Positions 23,623 to 34,319 of a stretch of DNA of 64,000 nucleotides are shown here, one piece after another. Where the stretch lies: the NCBI GenBank assembly GCA_949710005.1, contig OX453287.1:15857560-15921559 (forward strand), given 5' to 3'. Positions within the stretch are counted from its first letter, which is position 1, and every line of letters starts with the position of its first letter. The DNA is from Ricordea florida. Lineage: Eukaryota > Cnidaria > Anthozoa > Corallimorpharia > Ricordeidae. The notes below the pieces were generated by a model, which had not been told where the DNA came from, ran no database searches, and saw nothing but the letters and a program-made list of their open reading frames with translations. The position numbers and the translations under genes were made by a program.

Positions 23623-23932
23623 ATAGTTTGCCAAGTTGAATGCGTTCTATGTTCTAGTGTGTAAAACTTTCAAATATATCTACAATTTTCTAGATATCCC
23701 AAAAACTCCCGAAATATCTCAAAAAAATGTCCAGATATTTGTGTCAAGGCCTAATTTAGAAGATAACGCCATTTTTAATCAGTAATCGTGTACTGATCAC
23801 GTGCTGTGTTATTCGGTACGCGGGCAACAACTGCACAATTGTATCCCAGTCGAGATACCTTTGAATTTTATAAGGAGCACGTGACCAAGAATCAACCAGT
23901 CTCAGTGCTCGTTTTGTTGAGTGAAAGTCTAG

Positions 23933-23994
23933 GTATTTAAGAAATAGCAAACATGTACCGTGTTTCTATCGAGTTATAGAAACACGAGTGGAAG

Positions 23995-24025
<31 letters not shown>

Positions 24026-24026
24026 G

Positions 24027-24057
<31 letters not shown>

Positions 24058-24622
24058 GAGTTCTCCCAAACTTTCACGAGTGTTTCTATTAAACAATTAG
24101 ATTATGAGCTCGAGATTTCTATTGCGTGATAGTTGACGAGGGCGCAGCCCTTGTCAACTATCACGCATAGAAATCGAGAGCGAATAATCTAATTGTTTTA
24201 GTATAAATCTACTTGTCGTTGAAGACTTTGTCTTTTCTGGAACAGCCTCGACCAGTAAACTGTCTAAATCTCAGTTCACGGACACGTGAAGAAGCGGCCG
24301 CCATTACGCTACTCACTATCTATCACAGAATAGATAGTGGGTAGCGTAGCCAATCAGAGCGCGGCATTTGTGATAGAACACTACTAGATTTATACTAAAA
24401 CTCGATAGAAACACGCGGAACATGTTTTCAATTTCGTTTAGAAAACACCGCGACGAAAGAAGGGAAAACAACTTTTTAATTTTGATGACCAAAATGTAAA
24501 TTCTCTTTGGTCGCGTCATCATTACGTTAAGAGCTCGTGTTAGTTCTGCGAGCTCGTGCGAGTTATAGAAACTTGAACTCTAACCAATCAGCGCGCGTAT
24601 TTTCTTAGGACTGTGTTCTAAA
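23933..24622. mobile_element. Foldback MITE (family F1), interrupted copy
   Basis: The sequence matches 6252-6638 in order: hairpin arms with GTGTTTCTATCGAGTTATAG, then AACCAATCAGCGCGCG near the right end. It is interrupted at the loop of the second arm by the element at 24090-24400. Confidence 0.75.
24090..24400. mobile_element. Hairpin-headed MITE (family F2) nested inside F1
   Basis: The head (24090-24200) is a near-perfect hairpin with arms AAACAATTAGATTAT and its inverse, closed at GGGCGCAGCCC. A body follows, bounded by GTTTTAGTATAAATCT and its inverse ending at 24400. Comparison with the copy at 6.3-6.6 kb shows the F1 sequence resuming directly after it, which proves insertion. Confidence 0.8.
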
Positions 24623-24818
24623 TAACAATAATAATTATATAGCTTCCCAAAAGTAATCCAATTTAGACAGTTTGGGTAAGGGAATAAAAAAGGTATCTGT
24701 TGACTAATGTCGGACTAATCCACAGCTATCAATTTAGTGTAAAAACTACCTAAGAAAAGTTAACGATAGAAGCTGGGCTGATAATGCCCTAAGATTTATG
24801 ATGACAAGACGACGGTAA

Positions 24819-25092
24819 GGGACGGACCATTAGAAAAGTGATGGGGGAGGGGGGTGGGGAATTTTCAGCTTGCACGAATTTTTTTTTTCGCTCACTGCTT
24901 GTGCAGGAATTTTTTTCAGGTGAACCCCTCTGCACGAATTTTTTTTACTGCGTGTGAAAAAGTCACAATCGGACCTTCCTTTACCTTCGTCTTTGCATGA
25001 ATTTTTTTTTGGCATTTTCCCTCTCATGAATTTTTTTGTTTTTTTTCCCCAACCCCCCACCCCTCCCCATCACTTTTCTAATGGTCCGTCCC
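24819..25092. mobile_element. PIF/Harbinger-like MITE (family P), full copy
   Basis: GGGACGGACC termini are flanked on both sides by TAA (24816-24818 and 25093-25095). The interior has the repeated GCACGAATTTTTTTT units of the family. Confidence 0.85.
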
Positions 25093-25346
25093 TAACGCGT
25101 TGTCGAAGGTTCCATATCTTTAATTACACCCTGGACTTCTTTTAAGACCTTGATCATTCGTGACTGTTCGAACGCGTTCTTTCGTTGTTGGTGCTTGCGA
25201 CAATTGTTTTCTTTGAGCTCTGATTGGTTCATTGGGCTGTGATTGTCTCTTTTGATTAGCCCGACTCATTCCCAGGGTTTCGCTTTATGTTACTAGAGAG
25301 AAGTAGAATATCGCTCTAATATACAAAGCCCTCTAACGTTTCACCA

Positions 25347-25470
25347 TTAATAATATACATGCAAAAATTTCAACGCACTGATTGGCTGAGAGGATGTCAA
25401 TTCAAAACGGTTCAGAAAGTTGAAATTGAGTGCAGAAATTTGAAATTATACAAAAAATGTATATTATTAA
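25347..25470. mobile_element. 124-bp MITE with TTAATAATATACAT ends
   Basis: The ends are TTAATAATATACAT and ATGTATATTATTAA. Inner matches around AAAATTTCAACGCAC and its inverse extend the arms to about 35 bp. The phrase CTGATTGGCTGAG lies in the loop. Confidence 0.65.
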
Positions 25471-25659
25471 CAATTGATCAAATGATTTCGGAGGCAATTT
25501 TTTATGAATAAGCTCTACTCGTAAATTGCACTCGCCCTACAGGCTCGTGCCTGCAACATTTTCAGTCTGAATAATTTCCATTTATTCCCAATTGCACCCG
25601 AAACCAGTTGGTACCTGTCCAAATGCAACTGCAAATGGGTCTTTAATACTTATATTTTA

Positions 25660-25950
25660 GGGACGGACCATTAGAAAAGTGATGGGGGGGGGGTGGGGAA
25701 TTTTCAGCTTGCACGAATTTTGCTTTTCGCTCACTGCTTGTGCAGGAATTTTTTTTTCAGGTGAACCCCTCTGCACGAATTTTTTTTACTACGTGTGAAA
25801 AAGTCACAATTGGACCTTCCTTCTGCATGAATTTTTTTTCTACCTTCTTCTTTGCATGAATTTTTTTTTTGGGCATTTTCCCTTGCATGATTTTTTTTTT
25901 GTTTTTTCCCCACCCTCCCGCCCCCCATCACTTTTCTAATGGTCCGTTCC
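25660..25950. mobile_element. PIF/Harbinger-like MITE (family P), full copy
   Basis: The element is flanked by TTA on both sides (25657-25659 and 25951-25953). Left terminus GGGACGGACCATTAG, right terminus CTAATGGTCCGTTCC with one mismatch. Confidence 0.85.
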
Positions 25951-26283
25951 TTACCAGACTAAGATCATGTTTTTGTACGAAATCGGTATATCAGACGTAC
26001 AACTGCTGTATATAGGATACTTTTTATTTCAACACGCAAATCATTTCGAAGTTTTAGATCCTTTCATCTAAGGAACATTGCATTACAGTAATTTCATTTT
26101 TCGCATGTTAATATAATTATTTGATGTTTTGCTCGTACGAAATAAACACTATGACTACCTTTTTTAGAAACAGAAATGCCGTAATAAAAACTTTAGTGGG
26201 TTATAGGAGCAAAAAAGCAAGAGAGATTGAGCGTTAAAACATGTAAAGAGTTCAATTTTCCGCGAAATCTGATTGGATATTTC

Positions 26284-26724
26284 TTATTCATATTCGTCTT
26301 TGTGCTTTGCACACATCTCTCTACCAAACTCAGAAAACTCCGGCCCATACACTCGGAACATCAATACTTTTTGTCGTTTAATCTTGCTCACTTCGCCTCT
26401 CTTGGCGAAAGCCAGACAGGTCTCGCACGTGTTTGGTTGTTTGGAGTGCCCCATTGGCTTTATGGTATACTCTTCCCCATGGTCCTCGCTGCTTGTGTCC
26501 GCCTCGCTCTTGCCATCCTGACTCGACTGGCTCGACTCGTCTTCGTCTTCATACTCCTCCCAGTGGCGCTTGCACATTTCTTTGTCGTAATCGGGAAGAC
26601 CAGGACCAAAAACACGGTACATGAGCACTTTCTGTCTTATGACATCTCCTTGCTTACACTCGTCGCAGTGGTTGGCTGTTTCTTGATGGCTGATCGGCTT
26701 TGCCTTTTTATTTGATGATGCCAT
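26284..26724 (-). CDS. Small protein with two CxxC-CxxH modules
   Basis: A single open frame on the minus strand encodes 146 aa from the ATG at 26724 (Met-Ala-Ser-Ser); the frame also extends upstream to an ATG at 26814. The protein contains an internal duplication. Module 1 has C20, C23, C51 and H54; module 2 has C100, C103, C138 and H141. Both contain KVLM(Y/F)RV(F/Y)GP and end EMC-x2-H-x3-EYE. An acidic, Ser-rich linker of about 30 residues separates them. The spacing suggests two zinc-binding knuckles, but that is inference. I recognise no named family. No signal peptide or membrane segment is seen if the inner ATG is used. It sits between PIF-like MITEs. Confidence 0.7.
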   Translation of the reverse strand: MASSNKKAKPISHQETANHCDECKQGDVIRQKVLMYRVFGPGLPDYDKEMCKRHWEEYEDEDESSQSSQDGKSEADTSSEDHGEEYTIKPMGHSKQPNTCETCLAFAKRGEVSKIKRQKVLMFRVYGPEFSEFGREMCAKHKDEYE

Positions 26725-26933
26725 GCCTATCAAAAGTATGACAGAAATCTCTCCTTTGCTGTTGGTGCTGTCACTGAAACCAAACAAATAATATGTCCAT
26801 CGGGGGAAAGGCACTCTATGAGCTTTTAATTTTAGGGAAAGGGTGTGTTACTTAAACCCGGGAACAGATTATGTTATTGAAGACTACAGTGCGACTTCTA
26901 TTAAGCGGCCATCCTCGGAAAAGTGGCCGCTTA

Positions 26934-26954
26934 GGGACGGACCATTAGAAAAGT

Positions 26955-26985
<31 letters not shown>

Positions 26986-27239
26986 TGGAATTTTCAGCTT
27001 GCACGAATTTTTTTTTTCGCTCACTGCTTGTGCAGGAATTTTTTTTTCAGGTGAACCCCTCTGCACGAATTTGTTTTGCTACGTGTTAAAAAGTCGCAAT
27101 TGGACCTTCCTTCTGCATGAATTTTTTTTTTTACCTTCTTCTTTGCATGAATTCTTTTCTTGGCATTTTCCCTTGCATGAATTTTTTGGGGTTTTTTCAC
27201 CACCCCCCCCCCCCCATCACTTTTCTAATGGTCCGTGCC
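26934..27239. mobile_element. PIF/Harbinger-like MITE (family P), full copy
   Basis: TTA flanks both ends (26931-26933 and 27240-27242). The host on either side joins into GTGGCCGC-TTA-ATAGAGGT, a phrase that recurs uninterrupted in similar form near 28540, so the insertion and its duplication are directly readable. Confidence 0.88.
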
Positions 27240-27470
27240 TTAATAGAGGTGGGCTGCTTAAAAGAGGTAAAATATAAATTGGGCAGAAGTGGCGGTCAAT
27301 GTGATTTATTGACTCTATAAAGCCAAATCCTTTTTGAAAGCAGTTAAATACGTGAAGATATTTAGAAATAAATCCATGGAACAAAACTAAAACCTTTCTT
27401 TACGCCAACAGTCTACGCAAAATCAATTGCAGTTCACGTGTATACATTTTGCGGCTTGTGAATTGTCATT

Positions 27471-28388
27471 ACAATGGACATTAAATTGCATTTCTTATTG
27501 TTATCAGTTATCACCTATTCTTATTGTCAACTTCCTGTCACCATTTAGTATAGGGTTAATAAGGACTGGACCAATAGACCTTTGAACCATTGGACCATTT
27601 TTTGGACCAATTTTTGGGTCAAAATGTTTTTGGCCCATTTTTTTTAAATCGAAAATAAACACTTAGGGAGGGGTAGTTAGATATTTTTTCTTCTGTGGGG
27701 GGAGGGGAGGAGAGGAGAGGATGGAAATGGTAACACGAAAATTTCCCCGAATTGTATTTCGCTGCAAATTAAACCAACAATCAGCAAATGCAAGGACGAA
27801 TATTCGTCTATCGGCTGCTAGCGTGCGATAATAGAAACAATAACATTATTAAAGGGAAATGGTCCACAACGGAAATGCCGAGGGAACTAGTAAGCAACTG
27901 GTAAGTGATTCGTGATTTCACGGGTCGATTTCAAAGGCACGTGCTGCCTCCCGTATGAAAAGGAACTAAAAGGGAATTTGAAACTATCCATTATACCTTT
28001 TTAAGTACACGGATATCATTATATTCGTCCTTGCATTTGCTGATTGTTGGTTTAATTTGCGACGAAATACAATTCGGGGTAATTTTCGTGTTACCACTAC
28101 AGTCCTCCCCTCCCCCAGAGGAGAAGAAAATATCTACCTACCCCTCCCTAAGTGTTTATTTTCGATTTTAAAAATGGGCGAATTAATTCGCTCCTGTCAA
28201 TAGATAGTCCAAAAAACAGTCCAAAAATAGTCCAAGGGTCCAGTCCATACTTAACCCTTTGCCGTCACCATTTCACTCGAAAAGTTCATTTACAGGAATT
28301 ACAATGGACATTAAATTGCAGTTCTTATTGTTATCAGTTATCACGTATTCTTATTGCCAACTTTCTGTCTCCATTTCGCTCGAAAAGA
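27471..28388. repeat. Duplicated ~85-bp host sequence flanking a foldback element
   Basis: ACAATGGACATTAAATTGCA...TTATTGTTATCAGTTATCAC occurs at about 27471-27546 and again at 28302-28388. The second copy continues into CCATTTCGCTCGAAAAG without interruption, so it shows the empty state of the insertion site in the first. Confidence 0.75.
27547..28263. mobile_element. Foldback element with ~240-bp arms, Mutator-like
   Basis: Long inverted arms run 27547 to about 27806 and about 28016-28263, sharing for example CAAATGCAAGGACGAATAT and TAAACACTTAGGGAGGGG with their inverses. GTCACCATTT stands at both borders (27537-27546 and 28264-28273), a 10-bp target duplication. Long arms plus a 9-10 bp duplication fit Mutator-like elements. 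No transposase is present. Confidence 0.75.
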
Positions 28389-28399
28389 TAATTTACTGA

Positions 28400-30520
28400 A
28401 AAAGCAATGACCTTCCAATAACAAAAAGGTGGCCACGGCTGGAGGTGGCCGTAGAATAGAGGTATCGAATACAGCATTTTAGTGACAAATAATTCGGGAC
28501 TAAGTTAGAAAGTAGCCATTTAATGGAGGGTGGCCGCGTAATAGGTGGCCGCTCATAGAGGTCGCACTATACATTGAACTGCAGTTTTGCTTCCGTATTC
28601 TAAGGAGAGGGGGGGGGGGGGGTTGGCTGCCCGTGAGCTCCCTTTGTGGGTTAATTTTTTTTTAGTTTTTTTTTTCATTTGATGAAAACAAAAAGCAAAA
28701 TAAGGAAAACATTTTTTCGAACTAAAATCGAGTTGCCCAGATAATCCCTTGTAATTTCTCTGTATACATTTTGGGGGTATGACTTCTTCATTCTCTTCGC
28801 AGTTAGTTTTCAATCGTTGGTCGGAAATGTAAGCGAGCCATCCAGCCGAAATACCAGATAGGCGAACCGCTTTGTATATGCTCGTTCAAAAGATGAAAAG
28901 CTTTGCTGGCTGAATATAAAATACCTATCCTTTGAACAACAGAACTCTTACTAGTTTGTACAGCTTGTTTTTACTGTCACGCCATCAAAAATAAATTTAG
29001 AAACTATTCATTAGATTAAGTCCCTAATCATGTGGAAAGTGAAAGAAAATATGTCGACAATCAATCCCCCCAAAGTTCAGGTCAGCGAAATGCCAGAGAG
29101 GCGAACAGCTTTGTACATACACAGCGAAAAAAGCAAAATCTTCCATCTGAATATTATCCTGCACCCTCTGAGTTTGAGCATTTAAAAAACGTCTTAGTTA
29201 ATCCTTACCTTGTAAATTCGATCAGAGTAGAGCGACCATAAAGACCCAGAGTACATCGTTTTAAAGACAGATCAATACGTCGCTGCGACGAAATTTATAG
29301 AGCGAGGAGGGCTTGTCAGCGACTTCCATACCCGGAAAAATTAAGAAGGCGTATTTCTGGGTTTGGCAGCGATAATATGCGTCAATACCGGTTCAGCTCT
29401 AAGTTGCGAGAGATATAGCCACAGCAATTTATGCTTTCCCCGGGAATTTAAGACTTTATCATTGAGAAAAAGACAGGCTTCAAATAATTGGTCTCGATCT
29501 CTGAGGCACTTTTGCCTCGGCTATTGTCGTTAGTTTTGTTTCTAAGCGCCGATTGTGGGTCATGAAGCGTTCTTTCCGGGTGGAAGTCATTCGAGAATTC
29601 GCGGAAATATTGCTGAGTACCGGAAGTCACTACGGATGAAGGTGCGGACCGGGAAAGTCCTGGGTTTTTATCCCTGATCTGACAAGATAATTTCCGCTTT
29701 CGCCCAAACCAGGATGTTTGAATTCTAAATTTTGAAAAGCGATCCCTTCATACTTTCTCCATGTATAGGCAGAACAATGTCACGATCTAATTAATACCAT
29801 GCTGGTGGCGGTGGTGTGAGAAACGTTCTCTCTTTAGAAGCGTCATCACAAACAATTGGCTCGGCCAATTCGTGTGCACTTATCCTCTTTCTGATCGCTC
29901 CCTCCTACTATTGAAATCCCGATTTCTTTTGTTTTTACGTTGTTTCCAGGTGCATATGAAGCTTAAGAAATGTTTTTGCAAACTAAAACTTTCTTGTTTC
30001 AATACATACTTTTCTCCGAAATCGAGGTATAGTTGCACTTAGAATTTTTACCTGGATGCAATTAGCAGCGCGGCAGTTCTAAAGCCATTATTCACAGAGA
30101 TAGAAGAGTACAATTGTTTTAGTATATACCAATGATTTAGTCACATCAAATTGATTAGCAAAACTCACTTGCACAAGGTTTTCACCAAGAGCCAGAGTCA
30201 ATCAGGATTACTCAAAATGCCAAGGTTACTGCGCTGATGCATAAAAATTACAAAATGTACAAGTATTAGGAGATAATACTTACAGATAGCTCCTTATTTC
30301 CTTAGGAGCTATTTATTTATAAGAGAAAGATCGTTGTAGTCATGTGAATCACTTAAGCAGTTGCAACGATTTTTCAGCTAGGTCTTATCACTGCAACTGC
30401 TTAAGTAAGTTATTATTATTATCGTTATTTTCCTTTACAGCCACCCCTCAAATAAGGATAATAATAAGTTGATTAAATAACTGCAACGATCTTTTAGTTA
30501 CTGAAAATCTTCCTTTGGCA
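28400..30520. other. Intergenic, no gene recognised
   Basis: A plus-strand frame at 29032-29241 (69 aa, polar) has no recognised motif. Its CCAGAGAGGCGAACAGC resembles CCAGATAGGCGAACCGC near 28852, an old short duplication. Around 30350-30410 ACTTAAGCAGTTGCA and its inverse form a hairpin. Confidence 0.4.
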
Positions 30521-30523
30521 GTT

Positions 30524-30528
<5 letters not shown>

Positions 30529-30565
<37 letters not shown>

Positions 30566-30592
30566 TATATATATATATATATATATCTGTAT
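30529..30592. repeat. Microsatellite (AC)n then (AT)n
   Basis: About 17 AC dinucleotides are followed directly by an AT run, bordering the palindrome at 30596. Confidence 0.95.
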
Positions 30593-30595
30593 ATA

Positions 30596-30874
30596 TAGGC
30601 AATTGTGGAAAACGAGGACGGACAACTTCGAGCGAAAAAAATATATATATATATACAGTAAAAAATCTAAAAAAAGTTTAAAAATTTAATAAAAATAGAC
30701 GTTTCGGTCAATGACCTTCATCAGTTGCAGTGCAGGGCACTGCAACTGATGAAGGTCATTGACCGAAACGTCTATTTTTATTAAATTTTTAAACTTTTTT
30801 TAGATTTTTTACTGTATATATATATATATTTTTTTCGCTCGAAGTTGTCCGTCCTCGTTTTCCACAATTGCCTA
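30596..30874. repeat. Perfect 279-bp palindrome with 3-bp spacer
   Basis: Two 138-bp arms match base for base around AGG at 30734-30736. Each arm contains CTGATGAAGGTC and CCGAAACGTC next to each other, a phrase shared with Penelope-type repeats elsewhere in the window. The arms also contain an AT run. Confidence 0.95.
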
Positions 30875-32529
30875 CAAATTTCATTACTCGAGGTTTGGAC
30901 TACGAATCCTTTTGGATCCTTCTGGCGCGTGGCATCCCTGTTGGCTCGAAGCATCATAACTTTTTATATCTGTATATATATATATATATATATCTGTACA
31001 ACTGTTACTAATATATATATATATATATTACTAACAGTTCTCTGGTTTGCCCCCACTTCCCCTTTTTTATATTACGGGGTGTAGAATATATATCTTCTGA
31101 AGTGAAGCTTTGCACAGGGAATGACCGTTTATTTTCCAAACCTTTTTTGTTACCTGACAGACTTGGCTATTTTGAATAAATCAGTCTCCACTGAAAGAGC
31201 AAGCTTACAGGTTTTATATCATGATGTCTTCAAGACAACGATGTCCGTGAAATATTTAGGCCCAAAGGGGTTTCTTCCAAGAATCTACTGTTTTCTGATG
31301 ACTTAATATATCTTGAGCATTTCTGTGAATTCATTTCTCAAAGTCAAAGTTGATAGATATTTAAATGTGGCAAAAACAAACACGATGCTATTTCTGGAAA
31401 GCCGTATCCAAGGCACAAGAAAACGTTTGAAGAATGATTAAACCTGAATCCATGAAATGAATTTTTCGTTTCAGCATTATTAAGCTCATGTTTCAACTGA
31501 CTGAGGTATTACCATATGAACAACAATTCAAAACCTGAAATAAGCCCTTTTTCCACTGGCGCGTGACACGCTACGCAAAACAGGACCTTTCGAAGCGACC
31601 TCTGGATAATGATGTGAATGTTGCGATGAAACAACTCGAAAGTGCCAAATTTGAAAACAAAATGGCTGACGGCGGGTTTGCCGTGTCGGACCAAATTGTT
31701 GGTAATTAGTTCAAAGGAAATGAAAAGAAATAAAAAACACAGAAATTAAGTACAAATAGACCCATTTTGTCTACACAGTGTTCATGCTCAGTGTACTGTG
31801 ACATGCCTCAGCAAAATTTCGTTAAGAATATTATAAACAAAAATCGTATGAACTACTCGTGCATTTCATGATTTATCGAAACTCGAGATGTTTTGAAGCT
31901 TCTAAAATTGTTCTCACTGAAGCCGCTCGTGCAATTTTGAGAACTTTTAAGCAGCACTATGGCCCATACGCACTGTAAATTATGCACTCATGTTCATACG
32001 ATTAGTATACATATCTCACACGGATGAAAGAGTCAGAGGGGAAAACACGTAAGTACATTGTAGAGGCTGGGTTTCCTGTTTTGATTGGTAAATGTTGTTT
32101 TCGCGCCTTTTGGTCACGTGATATGTATGCCTTTTGCCCTTGTTTTATGGACTGTTATGGCCCAATCGAAGTTACGACCGCTGTTTTGGGCTATAGAGTA
32201 GTTTTTTGGCAAATTGTACATTTATTGTTTTGGTCCATATTAAAATAAACGACCAGTTAACTTGTGAAAGTCTGTAACATAAATAGATTGGGTTGTTAGT
32301 TTTTTTCATTCCTTGCTTCCTCATGCACGCTGTGGCCGTAAATTGTCGAAAGGGTGGGGGGGGGGTGGGGGTAATGAAAACGAAGATGATTTGATGTTTT
32401 CAAGGAATTAAACAGTACGGCTACAACAATGATTGATAAATTATGAAGTATGTATATTGCAGTGATATGGAAATCTAACTAACTAAATCTATACCACAGT
32501 AAAAGGTTTGAACCCAGGAGTATCAGTAG

Positions 32530-32880
32530 TTCGTCTAGTTTGATCGTCCGGGTGAGGGTAGTTCTGAAGAGAACTGTTGTTGGTGACTGACGTTTCGACA
32601 ACCTGAGCGAAAGTCATCTTCAGAGTCAAGTGAATAGTGTTTGTCAGACGATGATGTTATAAGTCTGGTCTGTTAAACGTGATTGGTCAGTTTAGCCATG
32701 ATAGTATTGGCTGAAAGACTCGTGTAAAGTTTGTTACCAGTCATTGGTCGGTTTCGATCCGTCTATTGTTTGTCTGGTCTGGTCTGTTAAACGTGATTGG
32801 TCAGGTTAGCCACGATCGTGTATGTTGAAAGACTCGTGTAAGGTTTGTTATCAGTCATTGGTCGGTTTCCTCCGTCTATA
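32530..32880 (-). mobile_element. Dispersed repeat (family D), with partial tandem duplication
   Basis: The block 32530-32725 matches 52358-52550, including GACGTTTCGACAACCTGAGC and AGTCATCTTNAGAGTCAAG. A second partial copy follows at about 32775-32880 (AACGTGATTGGTCAG again). The inverted motif CTCTGAAGATGAC...GTCGAAACGTCAG fits repeats associated with Penelope-like elements. Confidence 0.7.
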
Positions 32881-33890
32881 GTTAGTCAAATCATGTCGGT
32901 TTTGTTTTCGTCATGGATAAGTCGTTTGAAAGCGTCGGTAGTTGTTGACATCTGTTAAGAGGTGTTCGTTCCGGGTTGGTGTACTAGCTTTCCAGAGTCA
33001 GTCGTTGAAAATAGTTTGTACTGTAGGTTAAGCAATGAGCAGAGTCCAAGTCAATGTTGCGTTCGGTTTCCCTCCTTAAAAGCCGGGATCATTTGTCCGC
33101 TTGGATTCATGGCCTTACAAACGGCGCTCGAGGTAACCCGAGGTATGTAAAACCCCTTATTTAGCTTAGTTAGTGGCAATCGTTTACTTTTTTGTTTACT
33201 GTAATTCTGGTTCGATCTTATCGTCAGTCAGATGCGAAGTTCTTTTTGAGTACTTTCTTCTTATCGGCACGGTATAGCCTATGTGTTTTAGTTTCATATA
33301 TTCATATTGCTAGTAAACCGTTCAAGCTATGTAAGCGATGAATCTTAAGGATCGCATTATCTATCTTTTCCAGTTTTTACATGCTGATTGCGGAATAAAT
33401 CTATGATATGAGTCTTAAAGATGTTAACGTACAGCTCAGTAAAGACCGCCCCTTCGCTCTATCGTTTGAGGGAAATCCTTTATAGTACCAGTGACGAATC
33501 ATCTCCTCTCAGCTGAAACGTTGATATCCTTGGCAGGGTCTCACTGTATGCTTTATGGAAAAGCTTAAGAAAACCAGGAAAACATATCCAAATTTTAGAG
33601 TAAGAGCAGAGTAGGCTAGTGGGTCCTAGTGGTTACATGATGCCATGTCCTTACCAGGTGCTCTATAATGTAATCGTTCGATGATACAGAAAAAATCCAA
33701 GCTATCACAAACGACGATTTGATAATAAAAATTAAAATTGGTTTATACGAGTTTAGATTTTGCTCGAGCTCTGCAATTAAATAGGAAACCAATGCTCTAT
33801 ATTTGGGTTTTCATTTTGGCATTTCACTTTGGAGTAAAAAGGTATGCTAAAAACAAAGATTGTTTCTCTGCCAACTGGCTGCTTGTTAAT

Positions 33891-34241
33891 CAATACAATG
33901 ATATTATATTACCCTGTTGGGCCACACTTAGCCTCCCATGCAGGCCTTCTTAGGGCTCGTCACGCAATACAATGATATTACCCTGTTGGGCCACACTTAG
34001 CCTCCCATCCAGGCCTTCTTAGGGCTCGTCACGCAATACAATGATATTACCCTGTTGGGCCACACTTAGCCTCCCATGCAGGCCTTCTCAGGACTCGTCA
34101 CGCAATACAATGATATTACCCTGTTGGGCTACACTTAGCTTCCCATGCAGGCCTTCTCAGGACTCGTCACGCAATACAATGATATTACCCTGTTGGGCCA
34201 CACTTAGCCTCCCATGCAGGCCCTCTCAGGACTCGTCACGC
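33891..34241. repeat. 69-bp tandem repeat, five units
   Basis: Units starting CAATACAATGATATTA begin at 33891 (74 bp), 33965, 34034, 34103 and 34172. Each contains CACTTAGCCTCCCATGCAGG. Directly after, GGCCTGCGTGGGAGGCTAGG (34248-34267) is an inverted near-copy of that stretch, so the array sits beside one arm of a foldback. Confidence 0.9.
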
Positions 34242-34319
34242 AAAGAAGGCCTGCGTGGGAGGCTAGGCCAGACTGTGCAAAATCTACATTTGAGCAGTTT
34301 TCAAACTGAAAATTACGTG

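Noticed and set aside
30529-30592. The AC/AT microsatellite as a regulatory element
   Set aside because: Nothing beyond simple sequence is visible.
33891-34241. CRISPR-like array
   Set aside because: The units are contiguous 69-bp direct repeats without unique spacers, in a eukaryotic genome.
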